Assembly (NCBI GenBank): GCA_963662175.1
Contig: OY759223.1
Span: 16,346,249 to 16,410,248, forward strand
Length of the DNA stretch: 64,000 nt
DNA from: Aradus depressus
Lineage: Eukaryota; Arthropoda; Insecta; Hemiptera; Aradidae
Direction of reading: 5' to 3'
A program made the position numbers and the translations under genes. A model generated the notes under the pieces. It was given only the letters and a program-made list of their open reading frames with translations. It had not been told where the DNA came from and did not search any database. Below, piece by piece: positions 21,241-32,025 of this stretch. The number at the start of each line of letters is the position of its first letter. Within the stretch, counting starts at the first letter, position 1.

Positions 21241-21779
21241 TTTTTTTTTTCTACGAATATGAGTACGTAAAAGAACAGAAAGAATAGTATATTTCAGACG
21301 GAGGTATATGAAATATCGTGAAAAAGACCAACGGGTCTGCCTCTACGAAGCTCACCAGACAATGGATTAAGCAGCCACTACAGAAACAAGACAAGCTAAG
21401 CCTCGTATTTGTGTCGCATATATCACCCTGAAGTCAGGTCCAGCTAATTCATGGGCTTTCCCAGTCGCATGGGGACCCCCAGGGGTGGTTTAAAGACTGC
21501 CGCAGTGTCAGTGGACGGGGGGTGGCTAAACCCTACCCCCTCAGTGGCAAAATCCTCCATGCTGTTTGACACTGTCCTAAATCATATAGAATCCAGTTTA
21601 AAGCTATCCGAGTGTGACAATTAGCACATTCCACGGAAATTGCAGAAGATGGTACAATATTTTTATATTTTCCAGAAATGTCTTCAAGAGGAGTATTCTT
21701 TCACGACGATACTTACAAATATTGTAATTGAATCACCGGCATGAATTAATCAATTAGGTTCCCGTTCTCCTTGCAAACC
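21241..21779. other. Unassigned, partly GC-rich
   Basis: 21330-21560 is GC-richer than the surroundings and open in one frame for about 100 nt, but no protein family is recognised and splice signals are not convincing. It may be part of an old LINE. Confidence 0.3.
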
Positions 21780-22117
21780 CAATACTTTACTCAGAGATCG
21801 ATTTCGCGGTAAATTAATAGGTGCCATAGGGGATTTTAAACTCAAATATAAAATTTCGTGTAGATACATGCATTACATCAATAGTTATTGGGATTTTTGA
21901 GTTGAGCTTAATGTGATTCCGCTAAAAATTAATAGGTGTCGTTCTTATTATACTTTGAATTTACATATGTTTTATCATCATATGTTTATGATTCATTATA
22001 ACGGCAGTTATTAGTTTTTGTGTTAAGCCTCCCTCTCATTCCCCCCTTCCCATTGGCCGATTTGGCTGATTATCAATAGTTGTCATCATTAAAGGTTCTG
22101 GATACACTTAATGATAA
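21780..22117 (-). repeat. MR block
   Basis: 'atcgatttcgcggtaaatta', 'aaatttcgtgtagatacatg', 'ggccgatttggctgattatc' are MR submodule phrases. Confidence 0.7.
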
Positions 22118-22200
22118 TTAAAATGACAAATAATCTTTATTCTGGAACATACGTCCCCTAAGAATAATAACATTATAAATAAACAGAAGATTACAAGTAA
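22118..22200 (-). mobile_element. CR1/L2-like LINE 3' end remnant
   Basis: 'tctttattctgg' followed by 'cgtcccctaagaataataa' matches the 3' end of the LINE at 32043-32100 ('ttattattctgg', 'gtcccctaagaataaatac'), same orientation. Only about 80 bp remains. Confidence 0.6.
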
Positions 22201-22202
22201 GT

Positions 22203-22410
22203 AACCACGTGGTCATGTCGCCTACTACCAGAGAGCTCTTTCGTCACTCTGGTGGAAATGAACCCGACTCTACTGTGGGAGTCCTAAATTTTTATTCACC
22301 TAGGACAAGGGTCTTTAACGAGTACCTGACATTGTACAGGTTCGGGACCATCTCCTAACGACCCATCCGAAGGACGGCGTGCTTAAGTTTATTTTACCTC
22401 CCAGATAAAA
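22203..22410 (-). mobile_element. SINE-A copy lacking the head
   Basis: Good match to the SINE-A body from 'gtggtcatgtcgcctact' to 'cctcccagataaaatgg', then an abrupt switch to a MITE arm at 22411. Slightly deleted around 22283. Confidence 0.8.
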
Positions 22411-22540
22411 TGGCAGCGATGTCACGATGTACAAAGAGACAGAATGAAATGATTTTGAGAAGGGGAGGGGGACAGAGTGTGATCTGCAAGCGTGGTTGGT
22501 ATAAGAAAATTCTGTACTTTATATTTTTTTATTATCGACA
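22411..22540 (+). mobile_element. Fold-back MITE arm
   Basis: 'gtacaaagagacagaatga' to 'gcgtggttggtataag' matches the right arm of the family at 53223-53310 and 55110-55200. Confidence 0.65.
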
Positions 22541-22778
22541 TGGGAGTCCTAAATTTTGCTTACCCTAAATTTTTATTCATCTATGGTAGGGGTCTTTAAT
22601 GAGTACCTGACATCGTACAGGCTCGGGACCATCTCCTAACGACCCATCCGAAGGACGGCGTGCTTAAGTTTATTTTACCTCCCAGATAAAATAAACTAAG
22701 GGCCTCAGTCGGGTTTCGAACCTACGTTCTTGAGCTCAGAAGGCAAGCACGCATACCACTGAGCTACCGGCGCCCTCC
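22541..22778 (-). mobile_element. SINE-A copy with complete tRNA head
   Basis: From 'tgggagtcctaaattttg' to the A-box end 'ccactgagctaccggcgcc'. The 3' tail third is missing. It overlaps in content with the copy at 22203, so it is a separate insertion, not a continuation. Confidence 0.85.
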
Positions 22779-23083
22779 TTCTACTCTAGAAGAGGATGCT
22801 CATCATCGGGATGGGCAACAGGAGAGAAATTTAATTATTTCAACAGGTAAAATATGCATAAACCTTGCTCAGTCCAGCTATACAGTAGCCAGCTATACAG
22901 TAGCCACACAGATACAAAACAATTAAAATTTCATTAATAGAAGGGCTAAATCCTGCCATGAAAAATTAACAACACAATTTCCTTTCTCTTTTCAGAAGCT
23001 ACACACAAAGGGGTGTGCTCATATAGAATACAGGAGTCCATGTCTAACTTATACTTAGCAAACAATTACATGAACTTAATTAT
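22779..23083. other. Unassigned
   Basis: No gene recognised. A short direct repeat 'ccagctatacagtagcc' occurs at about 22884 and 22901. Confidence 0.3.
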
Positions 23084-23475
23084 AAATTATAAATGAATAT
23101 ATAAATATTGTGACTCATGCCAGCATATAAATGAATATATAAATATTGTGACTCATGCCAGCATATAAATGAATATATAAATATTGTGACTCATGCCAGC
23201 ATATAAATGAATATATAAATATTGTGACTCATGCCAGCATATAAATGAATATATAAATATTGTGACTCATGCCAGCATATAAATGAATATATAAATATTG
23301 TGACTCATGCCAGCATATAAATGAATATATAAATATTGTGACTCATGCCAGCATATAAATGAATATATAAATATTGTGACTCATGCCAGCATATAAATGA
23401 ATATATAAATATTGTGACTCATGCCAGCATATAAATGAATATATAAATATTGTGACTCATGCCAGCATATAAATG
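23084..23475. repeat. 38-bp minisatellite, 10 copies
   Basis: Unit 'gccagcatataaatgaatat' continuing 'ataaatattgtgactcat' repeats with almost no variation about ten times (period exactly 38). The 'gtgactcatgcc' portion equals the 3' end of SINE-A, suggesting the array was seeded from a SINE tail. Confidence 0.95.
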
Positions 23476-23971
23476 TTTACTCTGTTACAACTGTAGCATT
23501 GTAAGTGTGCGAAAATCCGAGATCGAGTTTGATGGGTTTTCACGCTCGAAGGTCCTCCGAATATTTTTTGATCATTTTCTCGATGATGTAATGGAATGGA
23601 ATTACTTATAAATTGATATTTTAATTTTAATATATATATATATATATCTTGTCTATTATTTATAAAGATACAATTGTTGCTAGGGTGCAACAACCAGCAT
23701 CTATGACGGTATTGGTATGTTGGCGTGAATGGCATGTGAGAGGAAGGCCACCCAGTGGTAGGTCGTCGGGACGAAAATTTATCTTAATTATTAGGACAAG
23801 GTCAGAAAAAAATAATAATAATAAAATAAATAAGTAGGTAAATAAATAAATAAATAAAATAAAATAAATAAATAAAAAGGAATTGAAAGACAATTTTGAT
23901 GGATGGGTAAGAGAGATGATAAAAGTAAAGGAAAATAATGTATAAAAAAAAATTTGAGGAACGAATATGAT
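23476..23971. other. Unassigned, AT-rich
   Basis: Contains (TA)n at 23628-23647 and AATA/AAAT-type simple repeats at 23810-23880. Overlapping minus-strand frames here are low-complexity artefacts. A ~35-nt stretch at 23505-23540 resembles MR/LINE sequence but is not assigned. Confidence 0.35.
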
Positions 23972-24475
23972 TCAAGGTGGCAATAAGTCGCGGTTCCATC
24001 TTCTCTTCAACCTTCGTGGGGGGTTTTGTGGTAAATGTTGTGAAGATAAAGTACGTATTTCTGGGTTTGTATTTGTGTAAAGATTTCTAAAAAAACGTAT
24101 GTAAATAGTTTGTATAGTGTCGGGTACTGTGTGTATCATAAGATCGTTATGAAGTGTTCTGTTGTTTATGTATGGGGGGCACTGTGTTATCAGTTTGAGG
24201 GTTTTTGACTGAAACGCCTGAATTCGTTTGATGTTGCATGTTTTTGCTGAACCGTATATCTGTGATCCGTATGTCCATAATGGTCTAAGAAAGTAAGTGT
24301 AACAGTTCCGTTTTTGTGTCATGTCTAATTTTCATCGTCTATTTAGAAGTCCGTAGTGTATTTTGAGTCGACGGTTCAGTGTAAGACATGTGTGAGGGTT
24401 CCATGTCAGTTTTCGATCTAATATCAGTCCTAGGTATCGTACAGTACTAGTTTGCGGGAGGAGCGTGTCGTAGAT
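23972..24475 (-). pseudogene. Jockey-clade LINE ORF2 C-terminal fragment
   Basis: Minus-strand peptide: TVRYLGLILDRKLTW upstream of the ATG-led frame, then FLRPLWTYGSQIYGSA, IKRIQAFQSKTLKL, NNRTLHNDLMI and NPPRRLKRRWNRDL. These are the post-palm blocks of Jockey reverse transcriptases, nearly in one frame with one shift near 24322. RT catalytic YADD/FADD and endonuclease are absent (5' truncated). It ends at about 23975 after RDLLPP. Confidence 0.85.
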
Positions 24476-24523
24476 GAAAACGGGGATTTAAATTTTAAAA
24501 TATAGTTCTATTATTTAGTTATT

Positions 24524-24690
24524 GTGGTCATGCTTACTACCAATGCGTTCTTTCGTCGCTCTGGTGGATAAGAGCCCGACTAAATTTTGCCTACACTGGT
24601 TTATTAATCTCGATAATCTCGGAAACCTGTCATTGTACAGGCTCGGGACCATCGCTTAACATCCCAACCGAAGGACGGCTGGCTCAAGGT
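24524..24690 (-). mobile_element. SINE-A copy, diverged fragment
   Basis: 'tttcgtcgctctggtgga', 'gtacaggctcgggaccatcg' and 'ccgaaggacgg' are SINE-A body phrases. Head and tail are missing, with several indels. Confidence 0.7.
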
Positions 24691-25010
24691 TCCCTTACCT
24701 TAAAAAACCTCACATAGAGGGTTTTGAATCTGTATATAAAATTTCACTTTGATACAATTATTACATCGGCAATTATTAGAGTTTTTGTTTTTTCCCTCTG
24801 AGCGGCTTCCGTTTCACTGAAAATTCATAGTTCTCATCGGCAGTTATTATACTTTTTGTATTAAGCGTCCCCCCTAATCCTTCAATTCCTTTGGTCTGAT
24901 TTGGCTGAAAATAATAGGTGTCCCAATGGGTTTCTAGATATAAATAAGAAATTTTATGACGATACGTTAATTTTGTTGTGTGTTATCGTGTTCATAGACC
25001 AGGGGCATAG
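24691..25010 (-). repeat. MR block
   Basis: 'agggttttgaatctgtatat', 'cattatatcggcaatt'-type phrases, 'gtgttatcgtgttcatagac' at the right edge. The hAT-like end at 25012 interrupts it. Confidence 0.65.
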
Positions 25011-25011
25011 C

Positions 25012-25705
25012 TACCGTTATATCAATTGTAGCGATGACAGAGGGCCCCCGAGCTAGAGGGCCTCAACATGCGCAAGCAAAAAAATTATGGCATAGTCAAG
25101 GTTCATGCCATAGACTTTCCGTGATAACGTTGGAATAAAATCATTTTTTATTTAATTTTCGATGCTGCCGTAGCTCTTGCATTTACTCGGCACTAGACTT
25201 TTTAGGTTTTTTAAATTCCTTTTGATGCGAGCTTTCCTCTGATTTGCGTTTTTTATAATTTCGCGCATATTTACGATTCATATGAGACATCTTTAATTTT
25301 TTTGCAATTTTCAATTTAATACCGATTTTTACATATATTTCGTACTTAGGCGAATATTTTTATTGTTTCACTTTGAGTCCTAGTAGTGCTCCTCAAGCTC
25401 TTTTCAATGACAACCGAATCAACGTTCTACCTAAACGCGTTATCACGCTACACTAATTTCTAATTTTACACAACGCTAATTCGTAACAATCATCCGCCGG
25501 CGTCAACACTAGCCCGATAACGTCACAGGCAAAACAAACACTGCACAACAAACACGTACAGACATGCTCTATCCATTGTGTCCTCAACCGTTGTTATCGC
25601 ATCATTAGTCTTGTAGTTATTATCGATTGAAATCTGACGGTATTTTGTAACACAAGAAAGTTTGACCGCTTAACGAGCGAATAGACGTTTTCACGTCAAA
25701 ATCGT
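25012..25705 (-). mobile_element. hAT/ZMYM-like element, terminal region with short lysine-rich ORF
   Basis: The plus-strand edge begins CAGGGGCATAGCTACCG, a hAT-type CAGGG end. The interior matches 37315-37950 in inverted orientation for about 640 bp. On the minus strand an ATG near 25292 opens MSHMNRKYARNYKKRKSEES and HQKEFKK, with an internal stop (SAE, stop, MQELRQHRK). It could be the first coding exon of the transposase, basic and probably nuclear, or a non-conserved frame. Both genomic copies keep the frame over ~45 codons. Confidence 0.6.
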
Positions 25706-25852
25706 GAACTTCTAAATTATCTGAAAACGTCTATGGGACAAGAACGGTTATGGGAGTTATCAATACTGTCCACAGAAAAAGAAGAACATGAGAAACTAAA
25801 ATATTCTTCAGCTATAAAAGAAATAATAAATACTTTCGCCGAAAAAAAATAC
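25706..25852 (+). pseudogene. hAT/ZMYM-like transposase C-terminus
   Basis: The open stretch encodes QNRELLNYLKTSMGQERL, then WELSILSTE, and EIINTFAEKKY before TAG. The pattern S-M-QERL..L..LSIE..FA.KK is the last ~50 residues (hATC dimerisation region) of ZMYM1-like hAT transposases. It lies head to head with the opposite-strand terminal region on its left, so the original element has been rearranged (inversion or deletion). Nothing else of the catalytic domain is seen. Confidence 0.65.
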
Positions 25853-26386
25853 TAGAATATTTTTTTTAGAGTTAAGTTTTTTAATAGCTATTGTTGTTTT
25901 TGGTATTTTCAAATATACTTTGTTTATGCGAGAAATTTTGATACAGGGCCTACTCAGGACTAGCTACGCTACTCTCATAGACACATATTTTTGGGAATCA
26001 TGGGATGGAATAAATATTCAACATATAATTTCTCGACGCAATTACATAACTTCTCTTATACTACAGTATAGCTGTGGAAATAAAAAAGATTACAGAGACC
26101 TCAAAGATAAAATGGAAAAGGCAATAAGATGGGCTTATAGGAGGAGGCTGTTTTTGTTTGTATATATCCAAGTTTATTTACCTCTAAAGGTAGGATTGTA
26201 GGTCGGCTACAAACTCAGGGCCTCTGTTTCAATGAAAGCCCGAGCCCGGGCACAGTTGCTGTAAACTTCTCGTTAAACCTGATAATTGAAACTGTAACCT
26301 ATAGGAAGGGGAGGCCTTCGCGGCTTATCCAGTCCAAATACAATAGTTCGCCATTCAATAAAACAATATTTACATCTCTCCCAACT
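25853..26386. other. Unassigned with short MR end
   Basis: 26015-26060 holds 'acgcaattacataacttctc', an MR terminus. The remaining sequence has no recognised gene; the 93-codon frame at 25920-26201 runs through repeat sequence. Confidence 0.35.
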
Positions 26387-26990
26387 GGTCTTGTTAACCA
26401 CATATACCTATTTACATACAATATAGTATATATTGTTACAAACAGATAATTTTTACATGTAATAATAAAGATGAATAAATTTACGTATTATATAGTAGTA
26501 TATATAGTTACAAACTGATAATTTTTACATGTAATAATAAAGATGAATAAATTTACGTATTATATAGTAGTATATATAGTTACAAACTGATAATTTTTAC
26601 ATGTAATAATAAAGATGAATAAATTTACGTGCAATATAGTATATATAGTTACAAACTGATAATTTTTACATGTAATAATATTTACATCTCTCCAATCTGG
26701 TCTTGTTAGCCACATATACCTATTTGCGTACAATATAGTATATATTGTTACAAACTGATAATTTTTACATGTAATAATATTTACATCTCTCTCAACTGGT
26801 CTAATTAACCACATATACCTATTTACGTACAATTTCTCCCAACAGGTCTTGTTAACCACATATACCTATTTACGTACAATTTCTCCCAACAGGTCTTGTT
26901 AACCACATATACCTATTTACGTACAATTTCTCCCAACAGGTCTTGTTAACCACATATACCTATTTACGTACAACATAGTATATATATTGT
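26387..26990. repeat. Complex tandem repeat (units ~72 and 47 bp)
   Basis: 26440-26690 has three to four ~72-bp units ('aatttttacatgtaataata', 'aagatgaataaatttacg'). 26800-26970 has 47-bp units ('tttctcccaacaggtcttgt', 'taaccacatatacctattta'), with mixed units between. The minus-strand open frame across it is repeat-derived. Confidence 0.85.
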
Positions 26991-27157
26991 TATAAACTAA
27001 TAATTTTTGATTGTTACTCATCATTTCATGTATTCATTATTGATTTTAGGATGATCTGAGGCAAGTTCAATCTGCAATTACGGTACTAGCCGTCCTGGTG
27101 CTCGAAATTGAGCAAATTTATTTAAATTGTATTAGTTTCTTACACCTATAATATAAG
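26991..27157. other. Unassigned
   Basis: AT-rich, nothing recognised. Confidence 0.3.
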
Positions 27158-27265
27158 TTAGTTATTATGACTTTAAATATTAAGGTCATATCGCCTACTA
27201 CCAGAGCACTCGTCACTCTGGTGGACAGAGCCCAACTCTACTGAGGAAGTCCTAAATTTTGCCTG
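27158..27265 (-). mobile_element. SINE-A 3' fragment
   Basis: 'ggtcatatcgcctactacc', 'cgtcactctggtggacag', 'gtcctaaattttgcctg'. The end 'agttattatgact' is interrupted by 'ttaaatatt'. Confidence 0.75.
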
Positions 27266-27765
27266 TAGAAGTAACTATGTGGGTTAGGAGGAAGGAGTTA
27301 CACCTAACACGTTTTTACAGACCACTTTCTCTCCCCTCTCTCAAAATAATTTCATATTGGCATTATTGGGGATATTTTTTTTCATTTTTTAGTCTATTAG
27401 CAGTCTAATAAAGATAAGTATACCAAAAAAAAAAAAATGTTATAAGCAGAAAAAATGAGTAAAGTTTTTTCTTAATGAATGAGAAAAGATCATTTTTTTT
27501 CTGAGATTTAATGACGTCGTAAAAGTCTTAGGTTTTATTAAAAATTTAAAAAAATATATATATATATACCCAAATGAAGAAAAATTGGTGGGGTCGTAAC
27601 GTAGTCAGTTAGGTAATAACGTTAACGAGACAGGACCGTGTAATTAGCCCCCTCAAATAATTATTTTACCTGAATTTTTTTAAATATTATTATATAATTT
27701 TTAATTATATGTAAGAGAGTATATTTTAGCGTATTTTTTACTTTCTATACCTGATGTTTATAAAA
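27266..27765. other. Diverged MITE arm then unassigned AT-rich sequence
   Basis: 27275-27360 resembles the fold-back MITE arm ('cagaccactttctctcccc', 'caaaataatttcatattgg'). The rest is AT-rich with (TA)n at 27555-27570. Confidence 0.4.
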
Positions 27766-27950
27766 TTAAGCATGCCGTCCTTCGGATGGGACGTTAAGCG
27801 ATGATACCGAGTCTGTACGATGTCAGGTACTCGTTAAAGACCCCTGCCCTAAGTTAAAAAAAATTTGGGGTAGACAAAATTTAGGACTCTCACAGTAGGA
27901 TCGGGCTCATGTCTACCAGAGTGACGAAAGAGCGCTCTGGTAGTTTACAT
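27766..27950 (+). mobile_element. SINE-A body fragment
   Basis: 'catgccgtccttcggatggg', 'gatgtcaggtactcgttaa', 'gaaagagcgctctggtag'. Head and final tail absent; it joins MR at 27950. Confidence 0.8.
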
Positions 27951-28094
27951 ATGAAATTTCGTGTCAATACATTCATTAGTTATTAGAGTGTTAAGCCTCA
28001 CCCCTAATATCCCTTTTCCCCTCAATCGATTTGGCTGATAATTGATAGATGTCATTCTTAGAGGGTTCTAGATACGTACATAAAATTTCGTGTC
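27951..28094 (-). repeat. MR block
   Basis: 'acatatgaaatttcgtgtca', 'tcgatttggctgataattg', 'ataaaatttcgtgtca' are MR phrases. Confidence 0.7.
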
Positions 28095-28395
28095 ATCTGG
28101 TTAAATAGATGTTTTGATTGTCGCGAACAGGCAGCAATTGTTTATTTGAAATTGTAGAATTTTATTTTGGTTTGATAGATCAAGTAGACTGAACCAATTT
28201 GAAATCTGAAAAGTATTTTTCTGCACGTGTGTGTAAGCTGATATTTTCCAAAAATTGAATAGATAAAAATAGTTTAAAATAGTTTAAAAAATAAAAGCCG
28301 ATGGACCCTTTATTTGGATCATCATACTGGCAAAAAGGGGGGAAAAGTGTACCCCCAAAAGTGGTGCCATCTCTTATCTCAGAAACACACTAAAC
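28095..28395. repeat. Dispersed repeat, inverted copy at 36650-37025
   Basis: 'aacaggcagcaattgttta', 'agactgaaccaatttgaaat' and 'gccatctcttatctcaga' match the reverse complement of 36650-37025 in order. No open frame. Confidence 0.6.
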
Positions 28396-28399
28396 TGCC

Positions 28400-28616
28400 A
28401 TTTTCCTTATAGTAGCGCCGGTATACCTTCGCCCTTCTGGGGGGTGTGGCAAATTCGCTTGGAGAGGGGAAACGGGAGGGAATAGCATATAGGAACCCAT
28501 GAAAACGACTATAAGAACGTCTCCTTATTGGCTATCCCCTCCCTTTTCCCCCTCTAAGCGAACTGGCCACACCCCCTCCGAAGGCCCAAGATATACCGGC
28601 GCTACTATAATGAATA
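28400..28616. mobile_element. Fold-back MITE (TAGTAGCGCCGGTATA ends)
   Basis: Arms of ~100 bp: left 'tatagtagcgccggtata' to 'ggagaggggaaacgggagg', right the reverse complement ending 'tataccggcgctactata', centred at about 28508. An 81-codon open frame across the right arm is not recognisable as protein. Superfamily not assigned. Confidence 0.8.
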
Positions 28617-28930
28617 ATGGACAAAGTATATGGACTTGCGGTACTCCTATCAGAATGCTTTCCTGCATAGAATATTTGCTTACAAAACTACTAAAAATCT
28701 GTCACAATGGGGAGGTTCATGACTCAATAGAGCTGCGAGGGTAAAAAAATAGGGGTTGTAGACCCTTTAAGACCAGCAGCTGAAGGAACGATGGACAAGA
28801 AATCCAGATTAAATCTGAAATATTCAAAGGAGACTGCTTTGACCCCTAAGCCACCCACTTCTGTTGAATTACAAAAACTAACGTTATTAATACATTTTCC
28901 TTACCCACTACGATAAAAGTTTATTTTTTT
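28617..28930. other. Unassigned
   Basis: No gene recognised. Confidence 0.3.
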
Positions 28931-29353
28931 AAAGGGTCTAGCCGGATAAAAGTACGAAAACAATTTTCATTTTTTGTTTTCGTTGCGGTTATTTATCGTT
29001 ATTATCGTTAACTGTCGATTTTTTAAAAAGTTCTTATGCTTCAAATACACCTACCTATATAGTATTTTTTTATTATCTTCCGATTTAAATTCGATTTTTT
29101 TATCGATTGTAGAAACATTTTAAATGACCTTTTCGAATGTTATTTTTGAGTGACACACCAAATTTTCACAAAATACGTGTTTTTTATATCAAAATATTCC
29201 TGTTTTGCTATTTTTTTTTTCTCAACAAATAATGGGAGTTGGGAGCTGAAATTTTCAGGAAAATTTTCTTTTTATATGTGCAAACTGTCGGTGAATTGCC
29301 CATTTGAAAATCGTTGGGGGCAGTTTTCTTACTCTTACCCGGCTAGGCCCTTT
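28931..29353. mobile_element. 423-bp DNA transposon with ~30-bp inverted ends
   Basis: Left end AAAGGGTCTAGCCGGATAAA continues 'agtacgaaaac'. The right end, reversed, is AAAGGGCCTAGCCGGGTAAG continuing 'agtaagaaaac'. The interior is AT-rich with no transposase, so it is non-autonomous. Target duplication is unclear because both flanks are T- or A-rich. Confidence 0.75.
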
Positions 29354-29701
29354 ATTAAAAAAAAGAGTTGTGGGTGAATTATCGACAATGTACTTCCCCG
29401 GGTGAATTGATCAATTAAATGCTCTCCTGCTAAAACCAATTAAACGATTTGGTTGTAAATAAATGGGTATTTCACTCAGTCATCATACTAAATTTCGTAT
29501 CGATACATTCATTACATCAACACTTTTAAGTTTTTTTTTTAAATTGATTTTCGCTAAAAAACGAAATTAGTTAACCTTATGCTATTATGGATTTAAATAT
29601 AAAGAGGAGTTATTGAATTCATACAGATAGACAGAAGGGCATTTTTATAATCAGGGGTTCGAAAAATAAATGCCAAGGACTACTGACCTCTTGATATTTG
29701 G
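29354..29701 (-). repeat. MR block
   Basis: 'gggtgaattatcgacaatg', 'aaatttcgtatcgatacatt', 'ttattgaattcatacagata' and a following low-similarity part. Confidence 0.65.
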
Positions 29702-30052
29702 GAGGGCGCCAGTAGCTCAGTGGTATGCGTGCTTGACTTCTGAGCTCAAGAACGTAAGTTCGTAACCCGACCGAGGCTATTAGTTTATTTTATCTGGGAG
29801 GTAAAATAAACTTAAACACGCCGTCCTTCGGATGGGACGTTAACCGATGGTCCCGAGCCTGAACGATAACGAGGTACTCGTTAATGACCCCCTAACCTAG
29901 GTGAATAAAAATTTAGGGTAGGCAAAATTTAAGATTCCCACAGTAGAGTCGGGCTCATGTCCACCAAAGTGACGAAATAGTGCTCTGGTAATAGGCGATA
30001 TGACCTCGTAGTTAAAGCCCGGGCATGAGTCATAAAACCTAACCTAACCTCT
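29702..30052 (+). mobile_element. Full-length SINE-A with TTAGG-type tail and TSD
   Basis: The tRNA-like head 'gggcgccagtagctcagtgg' (A box) and 'taagttcgtaacccgac' (B box, mutated) lead into the full body, ending 'gagtcataaaacctaacc' plus further AACCT units. Flanks 'cctcttgatatttgg' (left) and 'cctctatatatttgg' (right) are a 15-bp imperfect target-site duplication. One of the best copies for defining family ends. Confidence 0.9.
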
Positions 30053-30469
30053 ATATATTTGGATGAAGAGGGAAGATACTAATATGGATTTCAATTTTAG
30101 AAATTAACATTGAGTAGAACATCGTTTTAAAAGTCCTTGATACTAACCTACTTAAAGTTACTAACCTACTTAAAGTTATTGACCTACTTAAAGTTACTAA
30201 CCTACTTAATGTTACTAACCTGCTAATGTAACTCAGGGCGAAGCCGTGTAACCTGCTAGTAAATAATATAGGAAATATTCGTGAGTACTGTATAGCAACA
30301 AAATGAATAATTTATAACTCATTTGGGATATTAAAACAGGAAATGTAATTACAAAACGGGCTTTTAACTGGTTCATGTACGATATCCTTCATTTAATCTA
30401 ATGAAGCAAAATAAATAATGAAAAAATAATGTTTGATCTTAACTCTTAGCCAGAAATCCAATAAATCCC
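30053..30469. repeat. 18-bp minisatellite and unassigned sequence
   Basis: 30145-30220 repeats 'cctacttaaagttactaa' about five times. The remainder is AT-rich with no gene. Confidence 0.6.
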
Positions 30470-30730
30470 GAATCCCATCCCTAAAACAGAAACTGTAATG
30501 AATGTATCGATACATAGTATAGTATTGCGATTCAGAGGTCCCTACATAAGTCAACTAATGGTTTGTAGCCCGAATGGCTTTAGTGGGAGAGTGGAAACAT
30601 AATTGTTTAATTTGTTAATGTGGCGGAGGAAAACATGAAATTTCAGTGAAAATTCAACATCGAATTTTTGAGCAATTCCATAACTTCCCCTATACTTCAT
30701 ATATTTGGGGATATAAAAAAAATCAATTTG
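30470..30730 (+). repeat. MR block with mixed orientation ends
   Basis: 'gtaatgaatgtatcgataca', 'agtcaactaatggtttgta', then the opposite-strand terminus 'attccataacttcccctat'. The mixed polarity suggests an MR insertion within an MR. Confidence 0.6.
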
Positions 30731-31002
30731 TCAAAGTGAGATTCTGTATAATTATTTGTTATAAAGTTCCAGTGAAATTTAAATAATTTTTTTACATACA
30801 GAAACTGCACAAAGAAGATTGGAAAGAATTACTATGTTCCGTTGAAAAAAATAATATTACAGATACTTAAGTCAGTAACTAAGTTTTCTTGTGATCTTTG
30901 ATATATACATTTTTTTTGTTTAAATACCATATTTTATAGCAAATTAATGAAGCGGCTTCTTTGCGTTCAATCTCTTGAAACCTGGGAACCTTGCCACCTG
31001 TA
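30731..31002. other. Unassigned
   Basis: AT-rich, nothing recognised. Confidence 0.3.
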
Positions 31003-31200
31003 CGTGCGAGGTCTGTTCAAAAAATACGTGGACGGTTTGAATTGCGCGGCTAAAGTAGGTTCCAGGGGAATCCGCTTAGTGTCGCTAGGTTCGTACAGAT
31101 CAGCTGATGATAACGCTGTTTCCCGCTTGCAGATTTGTTGATTAGCTACGAGGTTTATAGTGAAGTACGATTTTTTCGTTTGTCGGATTTATATGCCACT
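31003..31200 (+). mobile_element. Mariner-like 5' terminus
   Basis: 'cgaggtctgttcaaaaaata' following TACGTG is the look of a mariner inverted end with ~100 bp of GC-rich leader. No transposase follows, so it is a solo end or deletion derivative. Confidence 0.4.
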
Positions 31201-31859
31201 TCTACACGTACGTAACCTGTACATGCATGTCACCTCTACCTTTCAGTGACCAACATTTCATCGTACTTCACTGAAAGTGCACAGATCATACCTAAATATA
31301 TTATTGTTTCCCAGGGTAGTAATAAATAAATAATAATTTGTCAAAAATACTCATTGAATAGACAGCACCCCATTACCCTTTTATTCATAAAAAATAAGAA
31401 GTTTTTTCAATTTTAAATATTTCCAATATCAATATTCCCCAATACACCTGTGGTCTTAAAGATTGCACAAGTATGAAATTTTAATGATGAAACTCTTCTT
31501 TCGAATTTATAGGAAAGTTCAAAATTCATTTTTTAAATATGGGAGAATTTAAAATTTTCAGGAGATAAATGAGAGAAAAAAAAAGTAAAATCAGCAACAT
31601 AAGGCGAGTGAAAAAGTTGGTAAGGAAGGGGGGCTTGAATTATCCCCCCCCTCAGTTTAACTTTAGAGGTGGACCTACAGAGCTCGTTACACGAGGTTGT
31701 CAGAGTTTATGATCCAAGGGGTTTTATGTTGATAGTAAAAATGGCACACCGGTGGCCACCCTAAGTAACCTACCTCTTGGAATATATACAACACAGCACA
31801 CCCCTATTTCTAGGGTAATATAGGTCAAAGACCGCAAAATGAAACCCATGAAACATTTT
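31201..31859. other. Unassigned
   Basis: A short inverted pair ('gtgaagtacgat' at about 31160, 'atcgtacttcac' at about 31260) is visible. No gene. Confidence 0.3.
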
Positions 31860-32025
31860 GCCTGGTGCTCGAGTGTGCCAACCAGAAGTAAAAGTAGCCT
31901 GTTTGAGGGAACATTTGTGCCGATTTTATCCGACTTCCGAACCATGATCGTGAAAATAGGATTACGTGGGATTAGGAAGAATGAGTTCATTTTCACTTTC
32001 ATAAATGTGTTTATCCGACCATCTT
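31860..32025. repeat. Half of a fold-back repeat, LINE target
   Basis: 31930-32020 matches the arms of the fold-back at 36160-36430 ('gtgaaaataggatta', 'actttcataaatgtgtttat'). The LINE tail begins right after 'ccatcttgaaaa'. Confidence 0.55.

Noticed and set aside
23084..23475. Regular repeat array resembling a CRISPR
   Set aside because: The 38-bp units are contiguous with no unique spacers, and the DNA is eukaryotic. It is a minisatellite.
26560..26859. 99-codon minus-strand open frame
   Set aside because: It is translated tandem repeat with repeated peptide blocks, no start context and no domain.
29702..29780. tRNA gene in the SINE-A head
   Set aside because: A and B boxes are present, but the acceptor stem does not close and the head is always joined to the SINE body. 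It is a tRNA-derived SINE.
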